A stretch of DNA of 64,000 nucleotides from Turnera subulata. Lineage: Eukaryota > Streptophyta > Magnoliopsida > Malpighiales > Passifloraceae. The stretch covers positions 62,001 through 126,000 of the forward strand of contig JAKUCV010003100.1 in NCBI GenBank assembly GCA_028386065.3, given 5' to 3'. Below the pieces are notes generated by a model, which ran no database searches, was not told the origin of the DNA, and worked only from the letters and a program-made list of their open reading frames with translations. Position numbers and translations under genes: made by a program. Position 1 is the first letter of the stretch. Each line of letters opens with the position of its first letter. This document shows positions 46,283 through 58,759 of this stretch, piece by piece.

Positions 46283-46919
46283 TCAACTTAGCACAAAATT
46301 ACAAAAACATAAAGACCATAGAATTTTACTTAATCGTAAAGACCATATCAATTGGCCCAGCTGATAAAACCATCAAATTTATCAAACTCATAGTTCTACA
46401 ATCTGATGCATTGATAACCGCAAAGGCTATAGACAAACTAACAACAAATTCCTAGTGGCGTTTATAGTACAACAGGTGCAGTGGCAACATTAAAATTGAA
46501 GAGCAAATCTGTTGTCATATTTATGCTGTCATATTTGTTGCCATAGCAAGGGAAAACTTTGTTCATAAGGCTGTAAAGAGTTGTTGAGTGCAAAGGCAAA
46601 AGGGTTGTAGGTACAAAAACTGTAATGCAAACAATCAACTGGAGGTTCTGGTCTTCAAGCTTAGAAGTTGCATGGTCTTAAAAGTTGTTGCATGCTAAAT
46701 GACAAAGAATCAGTCAGCTTCTAAGAAAAATAAAGAAAATTAAAGTAGGTGAATGATACATACACCTTACAACATTAATTTAAAAAGATGTAGTGCAATT
46801 GTTTGCCCCTTGTTTTGCTTTTTTTTTGTTAGGTACAAGTTTATTGTTTAGCTCAGTGTTCCTTGCCAATGGCCTAGCGGTGTTGCTGGTAGTGAATGCA
46901 TATACCACATGGTTAGTAA
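46283..46919. other. Flank without recognised gene
   Basis: Begins with the TCAAC duplication. AT-rich, with no supported coding sequence; possibly intron or 3' region of the RPA-like remnant on the minus strand. Confidence 0.4.
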
Positions 46920-49035
46920 CTAATAATGGCAAAATTGTTTGGAAGCTAGTTTTGCATCATTACTTTCTCCACCTTGCTTCATTGGTGTGTTTTTTAGAAA
47001 GAGTTTATTTTGTGTTGCCTTTGATACCGGCGAGTCAAGTAGTTCATCTTGTTCCTTAATGCTTGATGAGGGAGAAGATTTGTTTACAGTAGTGGGTATT
47101 AGAACTAGTTTCTTAGGTGGAGACTGATCTTCAAAGAATCTGTAAATTTTAATTAGTTGTGCTTGAGGGCTAAACTTTGTGAGTGGTAGAATGTACTGCA
47201 AGCTAAATGAATCAGTCAAGTAATAGAAAGACATGGACAAAGAAAAAGGTGCAGCTCACGTGTGGAAAATTGTTGCAATAGGTATACACGTTTAGGGATA
47301 GCAATGGGTCGGGGTCCTCGCGGAGGAAGGTTCCCCACCCCCACCCCCGTTTCACAAATGTTTCTCCGTCCCCATCCCCATTCTCCGTTCGGGGGGAAAA
47401 TTGCCCCCATCCCCGTTCCCCGCGGGGAATCGGATCCCCACGGAGACCCCATTCCCCATTTGATAGATAAAAATTGGTAAAATATATATGTTTTTAAAGT
47501 AATCAAAGTTAACTTATAAACAAATTTAATTGTTTTGGCTTACATGATTCAAAATTACTATTTTAATTGTTTTGGCTTACATGATTCAAAATATAAGACA
47601 AGAAAATTAAAGATGGTTACTAGTTCGTTGTCTCTATTGTTGATTACATACTAGAACACTAAAATAAAATCTAATTATTGCATTCAACTAACTCAATAAT
47701 TGCATCTCAAAAATTTTGCCTATTCCCCAATTCCATCTTATTGGTTAATCAGATAATAACTCAAGGATATTTTTGTATATTTGCTTATTTCGGGGTCCCC
47801 GTGGGTCGGGGGGAGCACTCCCCGTCCCCATTCCCAAATTCTCCACTGGGCCAAAACGTCCCCCGTCCCCACTCCCGCGGGGGGAAAATTGCCCCCATCC
47901 CCATTCCCCATTCGGGGATTCCCCGCGGATTCCCCGTTAACAGACACCCATTGCCATCCTTATACACGTTTCTCATGCCAATAGTTTGTTTGCTTAAAGC
48001 AACAAATATTAACTTTTCCTATTATTAGAATATGCTGCAAATGTTACTTTGTCCAAAGATATCACAATAATCAGCAGGAGAAAGAGAATTCAGTGTCAGC
48101 AAAGGTTGAAATTGTGAGACAATTATTGAAAATATAACGTTTAGTAGACAAATTATTATAGTGGGCGTTAAACTTTTCGCGGAGGCTAGTGAGCTCTGGA
48201 ATTGGCAGATTAACATAAAGTCATATTGCTCATGTCGAACCAAGTGCGGGTCAGCCTGTAATAACATTCAAAGTAGAGTTACCAACTGGGTAATTAAAGT
48301 AGTAATTATTGGCAGCATACCCCTATAGGTTTTAACTATTGTTTTAGTGAGTATGGCAATCATAGGACATTCTTCAATGAGTTTTATGATGAAATCCTCT
48401 TCGAATTATTTGCTTGTTGAGGCCAGAAGGTAGCATAGATGATTCATTTCCTGTGCGATAGGAAATTGAGTGAGTGTATGAAACAATCGTAGTTATGAGA
48501 GAAGAAACAATGGGTTGCTAGCAAATAATACCTATGGTCTTGAACTTGCAGGTACTTTTTTCCAGAATAATCATTTCCGTCCATGGGCTTCGGACTTCAG
48601 CTAACGCTAGTGATTTTTGCAATAATATCTAAAGGACGAGTTTCATAGGAAAAATTGGTAAATGAACAAATTTGGATTGCTATTAAAAAATAATGAAAAA
48701 AGTGAGTGCATGTCACATGTGATTGTTGAGTTGTCACCAATTCTTTCCCTTATAGTTGTGTAATCACTATATAGAGTGCAGTAATACATTGGGATATTGC
48801 TTTCATCTCCACTTATTTGTTTGATATTAATTCCTCTATGTAGCTTAACAATTTGTATTTGAGGAGTGGCATTGTAGCTTCTCTTCATAGGGATGACATC
48901 AAAATTTGTGATCACATATGTTTCTCCCTCATTCAGCCAAGTTTTAACAAAGGCAACATCTTCCATCCTTATGGTAGCTTGCAGGCCATTCCCCTAGCAA
49001 TAATAGAGTTTCTTTTGGTAAGGTTGATCCACTTA
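46920..49035 (-). pseudogene. Replication protein A-like (DUF223/OB-fold) gene remnant, Helitron type
   Basis: The clearest exon is at about 49035-48700 (minus): QGNGLQATIRMEDVAFVKTW-like coding with an early stop, then LNEGETYVITNFDVIPMKRS and QIQIVKLHRGINIKQISGD. This fits the first OB-fold of plant RPA1-like proteins ('G...hATI....v..f...l.EG..Y.i.nF.V'). A second exon-like block at 47240-46920 has a Lys/Ser-rich C-terminal tail (SSSIKEQDELLDSPVSKATQ). Between them lie introns and a hAT MITE. Plant Helitrons carry such RPA genes for single-strand DNA binding. Exon borders are not resolved, and the copy looks dead. Confidence 0.6.
47293..47962. mobile_element. hAT-type MITE with 8-bp target duplication
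   Basis: Terminal repeats TAGGGATAGCAATGGGT and (reverse complement) TAAGGATGGCAATGGGT bound 670 bp. The identical 8-bp flank TACACGTT is found at 47285-47292 and 47963-47970. Both ends (about 150 bp each) are very rich in CCCC/GGGG words, while the middle is AT-rich. No transposase is encoded. It sits in intron-like sequence of the RPA remnant. Confidence 0.9.
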
Positions 49036-49727
49036 TAGAGCACTAATGAGTTTTATTTACCATATATAAATTATGGGTGAAGGCTAGAGTATCGAACCTT
49101 TTCATCTACAGTAAACACTCATCACTTCATTGTCCAAGCGTGGGTTAGTGGAGTCCCAAATTCTTGATACCCTGACTTTTATTTTATATCCAATGCCCCA
49201 AATTTGAAACTCGTTCAATTGTTGATACTCCATCTTTGTTTGCTACAGCACTGCAAGGCAAAAGTTCAAAGTTTGCGAGGCCATTAATTTTGGGATTTGG
49301 GATTATTTAGTAATTTTCATATGAAACGAAGGGGAGAGAAAAAAAATTAAAGGAACCATCCTGTGTTTGACGTTGTATGTGTTGCATTTGGTCTTAGCAA
49401 TGAGTATGGGGATGTATATATAGGCAAAAACAGGAGGTTGGGAGCTACAGACGAAGATGTGGATGGAATGATGACATGACCTTATAGACAACACTAGTTG
49501 CACTTGTCTAGCGAAGGGAAGAGCTAGAATAGACTAGGCGTATGATTAAGGTAGCCTGGTGAATGATTTGGGAAAAAGTAAAGAGGGTGATGGATGATGT
49601 GGTAATATGGAGTGTTGATATCCAAAGATGGGAAGAAGGTAACACGATACTTCTCTATGGATCGGTTAACAATTTAAATTCAATTTAAATTCCCGATGTC
49701 TAGATTGTTAATCTGCCCTCGCAAAAT
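49036..49727 (-). other. Probable 5' region of the RPA remnant
   Basis: No ORF is supported. A TATATATA box on the minus strand (49415-49422) lies upstream of the RPA-like exon and could be its promoter. The junction to viral sequence is near 49640-49728. Confidence 0.4.
49415..49422 (-). promoter_or_regulatory. Candidate TATA box for RPA-like gene
   Basis: The minus strand reads GCCTATATATACATCC, about 380 bp upstream of the first recognisable RPA exon. Confidence 0.35.
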
Positions 49728-50338
49728 AATATGAATTCAGTTCAACAATAATAAATCGGCAAGAAGTACGAATTAGTAATATAGAAAATCAGTTACATAA
49801 CTGGAATATCCCTAAAATAGCAAAAACAGAGGTGTATAAGGTAGGAATCTTCGATAGACCGCATGAATATTTAATAGAAATGACCGAGCAAACACTACCA
49901 GTAAGTCCTCAAACTGAGCATGTCGAGCTGTTGAGTTCATCTAATATCAAAAGGCATAAGCAAAAATATAGATTTCTGCATATAGGATTAGTGCAAGTGG
50001 CTATTAAACCATTACATAGATTAGGATTAGACTCTCCAATATTATTATGCTTAAGAGATGCAAGATTCGCCAACTTCTCCGACTCTTTAATAGCTGTATG
50101 TGAAAGTAATTTAGCAAATGGCCCTGTTTATTTTAACTCATATCCGAACTACTCCATAGATCTATTTGATGAAAATATTTTAAAGGTTTTAACTCTCAAC
50201 ATTAATATCCCCTCAACAATGATAGAAAATTCAAAAAATGCAGCAATAATTTATAGGGTCTACTACAAATTAATGAGCTCAAGTATTAGTCCCAAAGCCA
50301 TTAACCAATCACCAAAAGGTACCACTACGTTGATATAA
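49728..50338 (+). pseudogene. Caulimovirid movement protein (5'-truncated)
   Basis: The frame is open from about 49728, and the first codons of the protein are missing. The 30K-type core is visible in KYRFLHIGLVQVAIKPLHRL and LCLRDARFANFSDSLIAV. In these viruses the protein forms tubules through plasmodesmata. The frame meets TAA at 50336 and TGA at 50384 before continuing in register into the coat protein region, so the two were one polyprotein. An apparent start at 49832 is only a GTG inside the domain. Confidence 0.82.
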
Positions 50339-52965
50339 GCAAATTATGAACACATGAACATACAGACACCTAGGATGTTAGAATGAGATCAAGTTAGTTT
50401 CCCTGAAAACTGGAGTTTGCCAGGAATCAATCCAGTTAAGACCTTACCTCCTAGAACAAGACCCTTTGACATTATAGAAGACTCGCATGGAAAGGTGCAA
50501 ATAAGATTTCAGTCCAGAAGATTTGATAACTATAAAATAGATATGCCAACTCCTTCAAGAAAATCAACAAGTAGTATACCAACCCACCTTAGAGGAGTAG
50601 ACTTTCAAAGGACTATACCTAGACCATTCTACCAAACATCAGAGACTAGTCAACCCCATTCTTTACCAGCAGAACAAGAATCATCACCCCCACTCTCACC
50701 AACAGTTAGTGATATGCATCCTCCAGGAAATACCCCTTATGATGACCAGTTAAATGTTATTACGTCAAAATTCGAACTAGATATTCCATTATTAAGAGAA
50801 AAATTTTTAGATCCCTTTTATGAGCAAGAAAGACGAGCATCACAATTTACCTCTCACGATCGCCAGAAGAATAAAAAACAGTATTACAAAGATTTAATTA
50901 ACATAGAAGGCAATATTGGGTTTTTCCCTTGGTGGCAAGTTAACAAAAGCAAATGGGAGACAAAATATCAAATTCATGAAACCTTTAGGTTAGCGCAATC
51001 TTGGCATACGACAAACTCAGGGGAAACGATAGTATCAACTCACCCCCCATTAGAAGAAATAAAAATTCAATGGAAAAATTCAGAAGTCATAGCAAGCCCA
51101 TTCAAGAAACCAACAGAAGATCAAAATTTAACTGCATTAAGAAATCAAAATAATTACACTAATCAAATGCTTCATACTATATCTAAACAATTAGAAATTA
51201 TAGAGACAAATCAGCAAACAGAAGTAAAAGACTCTAAGATAGAAGGAACTTCCCAATCATTATATCGATCACTAGAAAAAACCCATAATTACTCCTCCCG
51301 AACAACCCAAGATAAAATTACATAGTCAGTCACAAGAAAATGAAGAATTAATCGACATCATCACTCAGAAAAACTTAAAGCTCTAGACTTAAAGACACCA
51401 AAAAAGCAAATATCCGTATTAACAGAAGGAGATTACTCAGAACCAGATATCGATGACTTAATGAGGCAATTTGATGAAAAGATGACCATTAACAAAATAA
51501 AAGGTAAAGGGAAAATCCAACATGAAAGGCAAGAAAAATTCAACAAACCAAAGATTCCTCATTATTATACCAAACCATCATTACCCGACATAGCTTTTGA
51601 AGAAAGAGGGTATCGCTTTCAGGGACAATATGATGGGAAAAGCATCTATGAGTGGAATATAGATGGAGCATCAGAATACGCAATCATGTCTATTTTGACG
51701 GATATGTGTATGGCAGCAACATCTTACAAAAGTAATAACAATACGGATAAAGAAACTGCTTTAACTTTAGTTAGTGGATTCTCAGGACAATTGAAAGGAT
51801 GGTGGGAGAATTACTTATCACAGAATGACAGAGACACCATAATAAATGCAAAAAAATCAACTTCCATAAAAATAGAACAAAAACCAGGAGCAACCACTAG
51901 TGCCACACCAATGGCCATGGATGAAGAAAATGTTGTAGCCACATTAATATACGCAATTACCAAATCTTTTATAGGCAACCCAGAAGACTCACGAGAAAGG
52001 TCATCAGAAATATTAGCAAATTTAACTTGTCCAAAATTACAAGATTTCAGATGGTATAAAGATATGTTTTTAACCAAAGTCATGATAAGAACAGATAGTC
52101 AAAAAGAATACTGGAAAGAAAGGTTTTTAGCAGGACTCCCAAGATTATTTGCAGAAAAAGTAAAAAATAGATTAAGAGATAAATACAGTGGAAGTATTCC
52201 TTACGATCAACTAACTTATGGAGATTTAATTAGTGAAATCAATAAAACAGGTTTGGAACTATGTAACGATATGAAACTAAAATCAAAACTAAAGCAAGAA
52301 CGAATGACAGGAAGAAAAGAATTAGGATCCTTTTGTAGTCAATACGGGTACGAAAAAATAATATCACCCTCACAAAAGAAGCAAACTAAAACAATAAGAA
52401 ATTAGCGAAATTACAGGAAATCCCATTTTAAAGGCAAAGACAGACCATATGAAAATAAACCAAATAAATTCCAAACTCGCAAAAGCAGATATACAAAGGG
52501 ACGAGTCGTCTGCTACAAATGTGGACAGGTAGGACATTACAAAAGAAATTGTCCCATGTCCCAAAAAATTAGAGAATTAAACATCGACGAAGAAACAAAA
52601 CAAGTAATGTTAAATCTCCTATTAACAGATGATAGTGATTTAGAAGATGAATCAGATGATGGTTTATATCCTATACAAGAAAGCCCGGGTGACTCCGGCG
52701 AAGAAGAAACTAGCTCAAACGACAACGAAACAGGGGTATGCGCCTGCAAAACTAAAACAATAAATACCTTGGCATCAGAAAAGAATTTAATTCTAGATTT
52801 AATAACAAAAATAGAAGACCCTAACGAACAACGAGAGTACCTTATCAAATTTAAAAATTCTTTAATAGAGAAAGAAAAGCCAGAATACGAAAAACAAAAA
52901 GAAGCATACAGCATAGACCGAATATTATTTCAAAATTCTAAGGAAGAAAAAATAACCACTATACA
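50339..52965 (+). pseudogene. Caulimovirid coat protein region with CCHC zinc knuckle
   Basis: The frame is the same as for the movement protein, with stops at 51323, 51341 and 52403. The N-terminal half is Pro/Ser-rich and variable. The conserved capsid segment includes YEWNIDGASEYAIMSIL, SGQLKGWWENYLS and PKLQDFRWYKDMFLTK. A basic stretch leads to the knuckle CYKCGQVGHYKRNC at about 52510-52551. An acidic segment follows (DDSDLEDESDDG), as is common after the knuckle. The CACTA element begins at 52966. The product would have packaged the viral DNA. Confidence 0.85.
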
Positions 52966-55915
52966 CACTACTAGAAAAAGGCCATTTACTCTCGGATTTA
53001 GCAACGGATTTTAAGCGTTTTGTGACGGATTTTTGGATTTGTAACGGATTTTGTCACGGATTAAATCCCTGATTAAACCCTTCGTTGCAAATCCAATAGT
53101 GAGGAAATTTGTAACGGACCACTTTGTGAGGGATTTAGTCGGGAATGGTGCTTTACTAACTATGACGGCCTCGTTTCCCTTACAACATTTTCGTGACTAA
53201 AATCCTCACTAACGGTGGGGGTTTTCTATCATATCCCTCACTATTTGTAAAGTAATAAAACCCTTGCAAACTAATTCCCCACTAAATCCGTCGCAAATTG
53301 TATTTACAAAAACAAAAAAAAAGCCCAATACTAATATATCAATATATGCTCCTAATTATATTTTTTTGGTACAGTAGAAATTAAGAGCGTGTGCAGACAA
53401 CATAGTAAGCATATCAGTAGGAGGAGCAATACAAAATAAAAGAAATATGCAAATCTTTATTGCAATACTTTTACAGAAATACAAAAATTAATTATAAGAC
53501 AATAAAATAATTAAAATAGTTTTTACATAGTAAAAAACAACAAATTAAATCAGAATCCAACAAATAAAGATCCGCCTATAGATCTGCTCGAAAACATCAA
53601 GCCATGGATAGATCTGCATGCCACCTTTTAGATTTGAACTAGATCTGGGAGTCCCAACCTTGGGTTGGCTCGCCCCCACCTTTGACTCCACTGGACATGT
53701 CTGGATCTACTCGGAATCCATCACCAACAATCCGATTTCGCCATGAGTACACCCAGTTCCTCAAAATCATTCACCAATCTGAACCCCAAATAACAACAAC
53801 GCCACACAATAATAAGCACAAACATAAAAATAAATTAAGCACCCCACAAATACAAATCGGAAGGAAGGAAAAGGAAAGAAGAAGGAAGCTAGTGACTTAT
53901 CTATCACACAACGGTGGCAACCCGCCTTGCATAAGGCCTGACCCTCCTCCTGCGACTTGGTGTTGTGTGGAAGAAGAAGGAGATATGAGATGGAGAAGAG
54001 GAATGAGATATGACATGGATAGCGATTGGGTGTTGTGTGGTGTAGAATGAAAGGGCGGCGGCTAGGGCTTGTGTGAAGAAGAGAAAAGGACTTGTGTGAA
54101 GAAGAGATGAAACGAGGGAGAGAGGATATGAAGCGCAGCCGAGGGAGAGAGGGGGTTTGGGGAAAAAATGAGAGAAAAGAGTGATAAGGATGCCTTTTAT
54201 AGTCAGGTCAAACCCTGGGGTTTTTGGATGTTGCAAACGACGTCGTTTTGCATACGCATTCATCCTCCCCTAGTCCACGCACATGGTCGAAACGCGTGCT
54301 TGACTGTGTTTTATGTTGTGGCTTCTCTAAAACGGCGTCACTTTACTCAAAACGACGCTATCACTTGTGTTCCATACACAGATAACTCCCCTTTTAAAAT
54401 TAATTTGAATTTTTTATCAAAATCATTTAATTTAATAACCCAACTAAAATATTTTGATAAAACTAATTAAAAATTTATAGAGTATTTTAGAAAAATAATT
54501 TTAAATAAATATAAATAATTTTTATAAATATAGAGTAAAGGCATTTTATAGAAAAAAATTTAAATTGTACTAAAATTTAAATAGAAAATTTCAAATAATT
54601 TTTCATAAATAAAAATTTTGAAAATCCTGGGCGTTACACCCGAGACTAAGGCTGTTAAAATTGAGTTTTTACCTTGACTCGGAAATGTCCGGTCAAAAAC
54701 GTAACATAAAATCGTATCAAATAAGGATAAATAATAATTGAATCATTTACCATCAAAGCGTTATCGACTTTAAAAGTCCTCATTAATTCAACTAATCCGA
54801 ATCCTCGTTGCATGGCTAAGCCGACCATCCACCATCGAGTTTCCGAACTCACTCATCCCACGAACATAAAGGAACTCATCGTATGGAATACTCATTTGCC
54901 TATTACAATGACACTAGAATCATATAGAATTCTTAACATGTCTCCCTAGTCATCTATACAGACTAATTACCTAATTATTACCTTTTATATATTTTTATAG
55001 AACAACACACAAATATAATTTTTTAATTTAATAAAGTCTCCAATATTCATTTTATAGGGAAAAATAAAAATATTTTTTTAAAAAACTGTGTTCAAATTTT
55101 TCTTACTTAGTAATTAGTGAAAATTTATGATTTTACCTTTGAATATATTTAAAATTTTAGAATGTCCAAGATCGTCTGGTCCTATTCGTAATACTTCCAC
55201 CACTAATTTATACTAATAATTCCTATATAATTAAGACATGTAACATCAACTAAAATTTAGTAAAAATTGTTTTAAAAATTAAGTAAATTATTATAGTGGA
55301 AAGAAAGGAATGGGGGGAATAAGAAAAATAAAATTTGATGGATTCGTAAAAAACTTTGGTAGAAAGCGGCGGAGAATCGTAAGACAGAAAGGAAAGAAAT
55401 GAGAGAGGAGAAAAAAAGGGTAAAGTTATTAATATACTAAAAATTAGTAAGGGAAAATTATCCGTTGCAATTAGTAAGGGAAAATTCCGTCACAATTTGT
55501 AAAAAAAAATTATCCGTTGCAATTAGTAAGGGAAAATTATCCGTTGCAATTAGTAAGGGAAAATTTCGTCACAATTTGTAAAGAAAAATTATCCGATGCA
55601 ATTTGTAAGGAAAAAAATATCCGTCACAAATTACTAACGGACAATTCCCTCACAGTTCCCTCACAACAAAGGCGGGAAGGAGGCGGGAAAAATATTAGAT
55701 TCGCGGGCAAAAATTACCCACGGCATTTGTCACGGAAAAATAATCCCTCGCTAAATCCGTCACTAACTTTTTGTGACGGAAAATTTTCCTAACTAATCCT
55801 GTTGCAAAACTCACTTTTGCCTGACATTCCGATTCCTTGCAAAATCCGTCACTATTAGTAACGGAAATTTTGCTTCACACAAAATCCGTTAGTAAAGGGC
55901 TGTTTTCTAGTAGTG
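52966..55915. mobile_element. Non-autonomous CACTA transposon inside the viral frame
   Basis: Ends are CACTACTAGAAAAAGGCC (left) and, reverse complemented, CACTACTAGAAAACAGCC (right). The 3-bp target duplication is ACA (52963-52965 and 55916-55918). Subterminal repeats are seen on both sides: 'taacggatt/gacggattt' at 52990-53290 and 'atccgttgcaattagtaaggga' at 55440-55640. No transposase domain is present, so it would depend on an autonomous relative. The interior carries a promoter-like block and an LTR-like piece on the minus strand. Confidence 0.92.
53640..54638 (-). other. LTR-like promoter segment inside the CACTA element
   Basis: On the minus strand this begins TGTAACGCCCAGGATTTTC (54638 downward), the usual start of plant gypsy LTRs. 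It carries TATAAAAGG (54195-54201) and a C/T-rich leader (CCCCCTCTCTCCCTCGGC). The other LTR end is not visible. Open frames here are low-complexity and not called. It may be a captured LTR fragment or the element's own promoter. Confidence 0.4.
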
Positions 55916-57500
55916 ACAAGACCTACAAATAGAAATCAAGCAAATAAAACAAGACATTAGGCAATTACAAAATGATAATGAGATAATAAAACTAAAAATA
56001 AAGAACAAAGAGAAACTCACAAGTTTTGCTCTGGACTTACCGAGTTCAAGTCAAAAATAGGAAAATCAAGATTTGCCCAGCTCAAGCCAAAAACAAGAAA
56101 AGGATGACAACTTGGAACAATTTATTAGCTCTATTTCAAGAATTAATTTCCCAAAATGGCATGCATACATAACTATAGTAATAAAAGACCATACCATTAA
56201 AGTAAAAGCCTTAATAGATTCGGGTGCCGATCAAAATTGTATTCAAGAAGGACTCATACCCACTAAATATTTCGAAAAAACCACCGAAAAACTTTACACA
56301 GCCAACAATGAAAGATTACGAATCAACTATAAGTTATCCAGGGCACATATCTGCAATCAAGGCATCTGCTTTCCAAATACCTTTTTATTAATCAAAGATC
56401 TGAGTCAATCAGTAATTTTAGGAACCCCCTTCTTAACGCAAATATACCCGTTTACAGTGACAGCAAAAGGAATTACAACAACAATACTGAATAAAGAAGT
56501 AACATTTGAATTTACAAATCATATTAAGGACAAAGAAATTAGTCTTATTAAAGATCAGATAAGCGAAATTTTATTGATTCAAAAAAGAAAGCATTTACAC
56601 TCATTAACTCAAGAAGTTAACTATAAAAGAATAGAACAAGAAATAGAAACCCCAGGGGCTCAAAAGCAAATTAAGGAGTTAGAAGAAAATTTTCAAAAAG
56701 AAGTCTGTGCCACTATACCCAAAGCATTTTGGAATAGAAAGCAACATGTGGTAACATTACCCTACGAAAAATATTTTTCAGAAAAGAATATACCTACTAA
56801 AGCAAGACCTATTCAAATGAATAAAGAACTATTAGAATATTGTAAAAAGGAAATACAAGAACTTTTAGATAAAGGATTAATAAGATCTAGCAAATCTCCC
56901 TGGTCGTGCGCAGCATTTTATGTACAAAATCAGGCCGAAATAGAAAGAGGAGCACCTAGATTAGTCATAAATTACAAGCCGTTGAATAAAGCATTACAAT
57001 GGATAAGATACCCAATGCCTAACAAAAGAGACCTCATCAAAAGATTAAGTGGCGCCATGATATTTTCTAAGTTTTATTTAAAATCGGGATATTGGCAAAT
57101 ACAAATTCATGAAAAAGACAAATACAAGACGGCGTTTACTGTCCCATTCGGACATTATGAGTGGAATGTGATGCCTTTTGGCTTAAAAAATGCGCCTTCG
57201 GAATTCCAAAATATATTAAATGATATATTAAACCCACAATCAAAATTTACCATAGTTTACATTGATGATGTGTTAGTATTCTCGAGAACCTTGGCAGAAC
57301 ATTTCAAGCATTTAAATAAATTTTTGAACACTATTAAGCAAAACGGACTAGTAATCTCAGCAGCAAAAATGAAACTCGTACAGGCAAAAATAAGATTTCT
57401 AGGCTTCAATATCTACCAAGGCACCATTACTCCAATAAGTAGAAGCATTGACTTTGCGGAGAAATTTCCAGACGAAATAAAGGATAAAAAGCAACAATAG
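55916..57500 (+). pseudogene. Caulimovirid aspartic protease and reverse transcriptase
   Basis: Coding resumes after the CACTA element with a coiled-coil-like lead. The protease follows with ALIDSGADQNCIQEG (D-S-G) and VILGTPFLTQIYPF. RT follows with LVINYKPLNKALQWIRYPMP, FYLKSGYWQIQI, NVMPFGLKNAPSEFQ and the catalytic IVYIDDVLVFSR. A TAG at 57498-57500 cuts the frame inside the RT connection region. These enzymes cleave the polyprotein and copy pregenomic RNA into DNA. The insertion length plus duplication leaves the upstream and downstream halves in register. Confidence 0.9.
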
Positions 57501-58088
57501 AGATTTTTGGGATGCCTTAATTATGTCGCTGACTTTATTCCCCATCTAAGAACCATATGCGCCCCCTTATACAAAAGGTTCCGAAAAGAAGTACCAGAAT
57601 GGACAAATGAGATGACGACAACAGTAAAATTACTAAAGCAAAAGGTGAAAGTACTACCCTGCTTGGGAATACCACAAGACGACGCACCTTTAATAGTAGA
57701 AACCGACGCCTCAGACAAAGGATATGGAGGAATATTAAAGCAAAAAATAAATCAACAAGAACAGTTAGTTAGATATCATTCAGGGGTATGGATAAGTACA
57801 CAACAAAATTACTCTACTATTAAAAAGGAAATATTAGCAATAGTACTATGTCTCAACGCTTTTCAAGACGATTTATTTAATCAGCAATTTTTATTAAGAG
57901 TAGATTGCCAGTCAGCAAAATTTGTATTAGAAAAAGATGTCAAAAACCTAGTATCGAAACAGATATTCGCAAGATGGCAGGCTTTGTTATCTAATTTTGA
58001 TTTTGTTATTGAACATATTAAAGGAGAATCTAACAATTTGCCTGACTTTTGTCTCGTGAATTCTTGCAAGGTAAGAACCTATGAGTAA
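57501..58088 (+). pseudogene. Caulimovirid RT C-terminus and RNase H
   Basis: The frame continues after the TAG with FLGCLNYVADFIPHLR, then RNase H with VETDASDKGYGGILKQ (first Asp), YSTIKKEILAIVLCL (Glu), LLRVDCQSAKF (Asp) and GESNNLPDFC (Asp). All four acidic positions are present. The frame ends in TAA at 58086-58088 and overlaps the next ORF start by 8 bp. Confidence 0.9.
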
Positions 58089-58350
58089 CCGACAACCCCT
58101 ACTAAATTATGAAATACTAAATATAGAAAAGGCAATACAAAGATTAAGTTGCATAGATTTCTCAGATAAAAGGGCAATAGAATGTTTGAGAAAAGAAATT
58201 TTAGAAGCAATCGATCAGAATCATACTCAGCATGAGGATGCACATGAAATCGGAGATGAATTAGATGAAGAAATTTGCAATTGTGAGGAATATTATATAA
58301 AGGAGCAATTTTTCATATCTATGATAGAAACGTTGAAAAAGTTACTATAA
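58081..58350 (+). CDS. Viral small ORF 2, acidic, unknown function
   Basis: 89 residues, starting at an ATG that overlaps the end of the RNase H frame. It is acidic, with a Cys pair in DEEICNCEEYY and a predicted helical C-terminus (FFISMIETLKKLL). I recognise no family. The overlap and the 2-bp gap to the next ORF suggest expression from a polycistronic viral RNA. A second copy of its 3' part lies inverted at 60026-60174. The frame is intact. Confidence 0.55.
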   Translation: MSNRQPLLNYEILNIEKAIQRLSCIDFSDKRAIECLRKEILEAIDQNHTQHEDAHEIGDELDEEICNCEEYYIKEQFFISMIETLKKLL

Positions 58351-58352
58351 AA

Positions 58353-58751
58353 ATGATTACCGAGGCAGAACTTGAGCAAGGACTTGAAAGTGGCTATTTA
58401 CCTTATCGGCATCCCACGCAAGAAAAATATAGTATAAGAGATATAGTAGAGTTCACAAAAGTAGTCCCGGGAATTTTGGAAGTAGCAACCTACTATACAC
58501 TTCCGTTATCCCCTGCAAAAATTTACCGAGCAGGAAGAAGTGTCACCATAACCAAGAAATTAATGCAACCCATACCAAGCAACGAAGTAATACATAGAAT
58601 AGTGCCAACAACAAATGTTAAATATTGGGCTCGATATTATAAAACAACCGAAGAAGTAGTCAGAATAGCTATGAGAGAAAGACCACGTGATAGATGGAGT
58701 CAGGATGAATTAAAAAGGATTTTACATAGTTTTCCAGTACTAACAGGGTAA
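58353..58751 (+). CDS. Viral small ORF 3, unknown function
   Basis: 132 residues beginning MITEAELEQGLESGYLPYRH, with a central YSIRDIVEFTKVVPGILEVA and a C-terminal basic part (EEVVRIAMRERPRDRW). No family is recognised. The inverted copy at 59625-60023 has the same length and differs at only a handful of residues, and both frames are intact. Preservation of the frame in both copies argues that it was a real viral gene. Confidence 0.6.
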   Translation: MITEAELEQGLESGYLPYRHPTQEKYSIRDIVEFTKVVPGILEVATYYTLPLSPAKIYRAGRSVTITKKLMQPIPSNEVIHRIVPTTNVKYWARYYKTTEEVVRIAMRERPRDRWSQDELKRILHSFPVLTG

Positions 58752-58759
58752 ATTGCAGG

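Noticed and set aside
46793..47127. Plus-strand hydrophobic frame as a membrane protein
   Set aside because: It is antisense to the better supported RPA-like C-terminal exon, has no leader, and is AT-rich.
49832..49834. Start codon of the movement protein
   Set aside because: It is a GTG inside the domain; coding similarity continues upstream to about 49728, so the true start is missing.
53682..54263. Gene inside the CACTA element (122 and 119 codon frames on opposite strands)
   Set aside because: Low-complexity His/Lys/Ser-rich products with no domain, lying in a promoter-like C/T-rich block.
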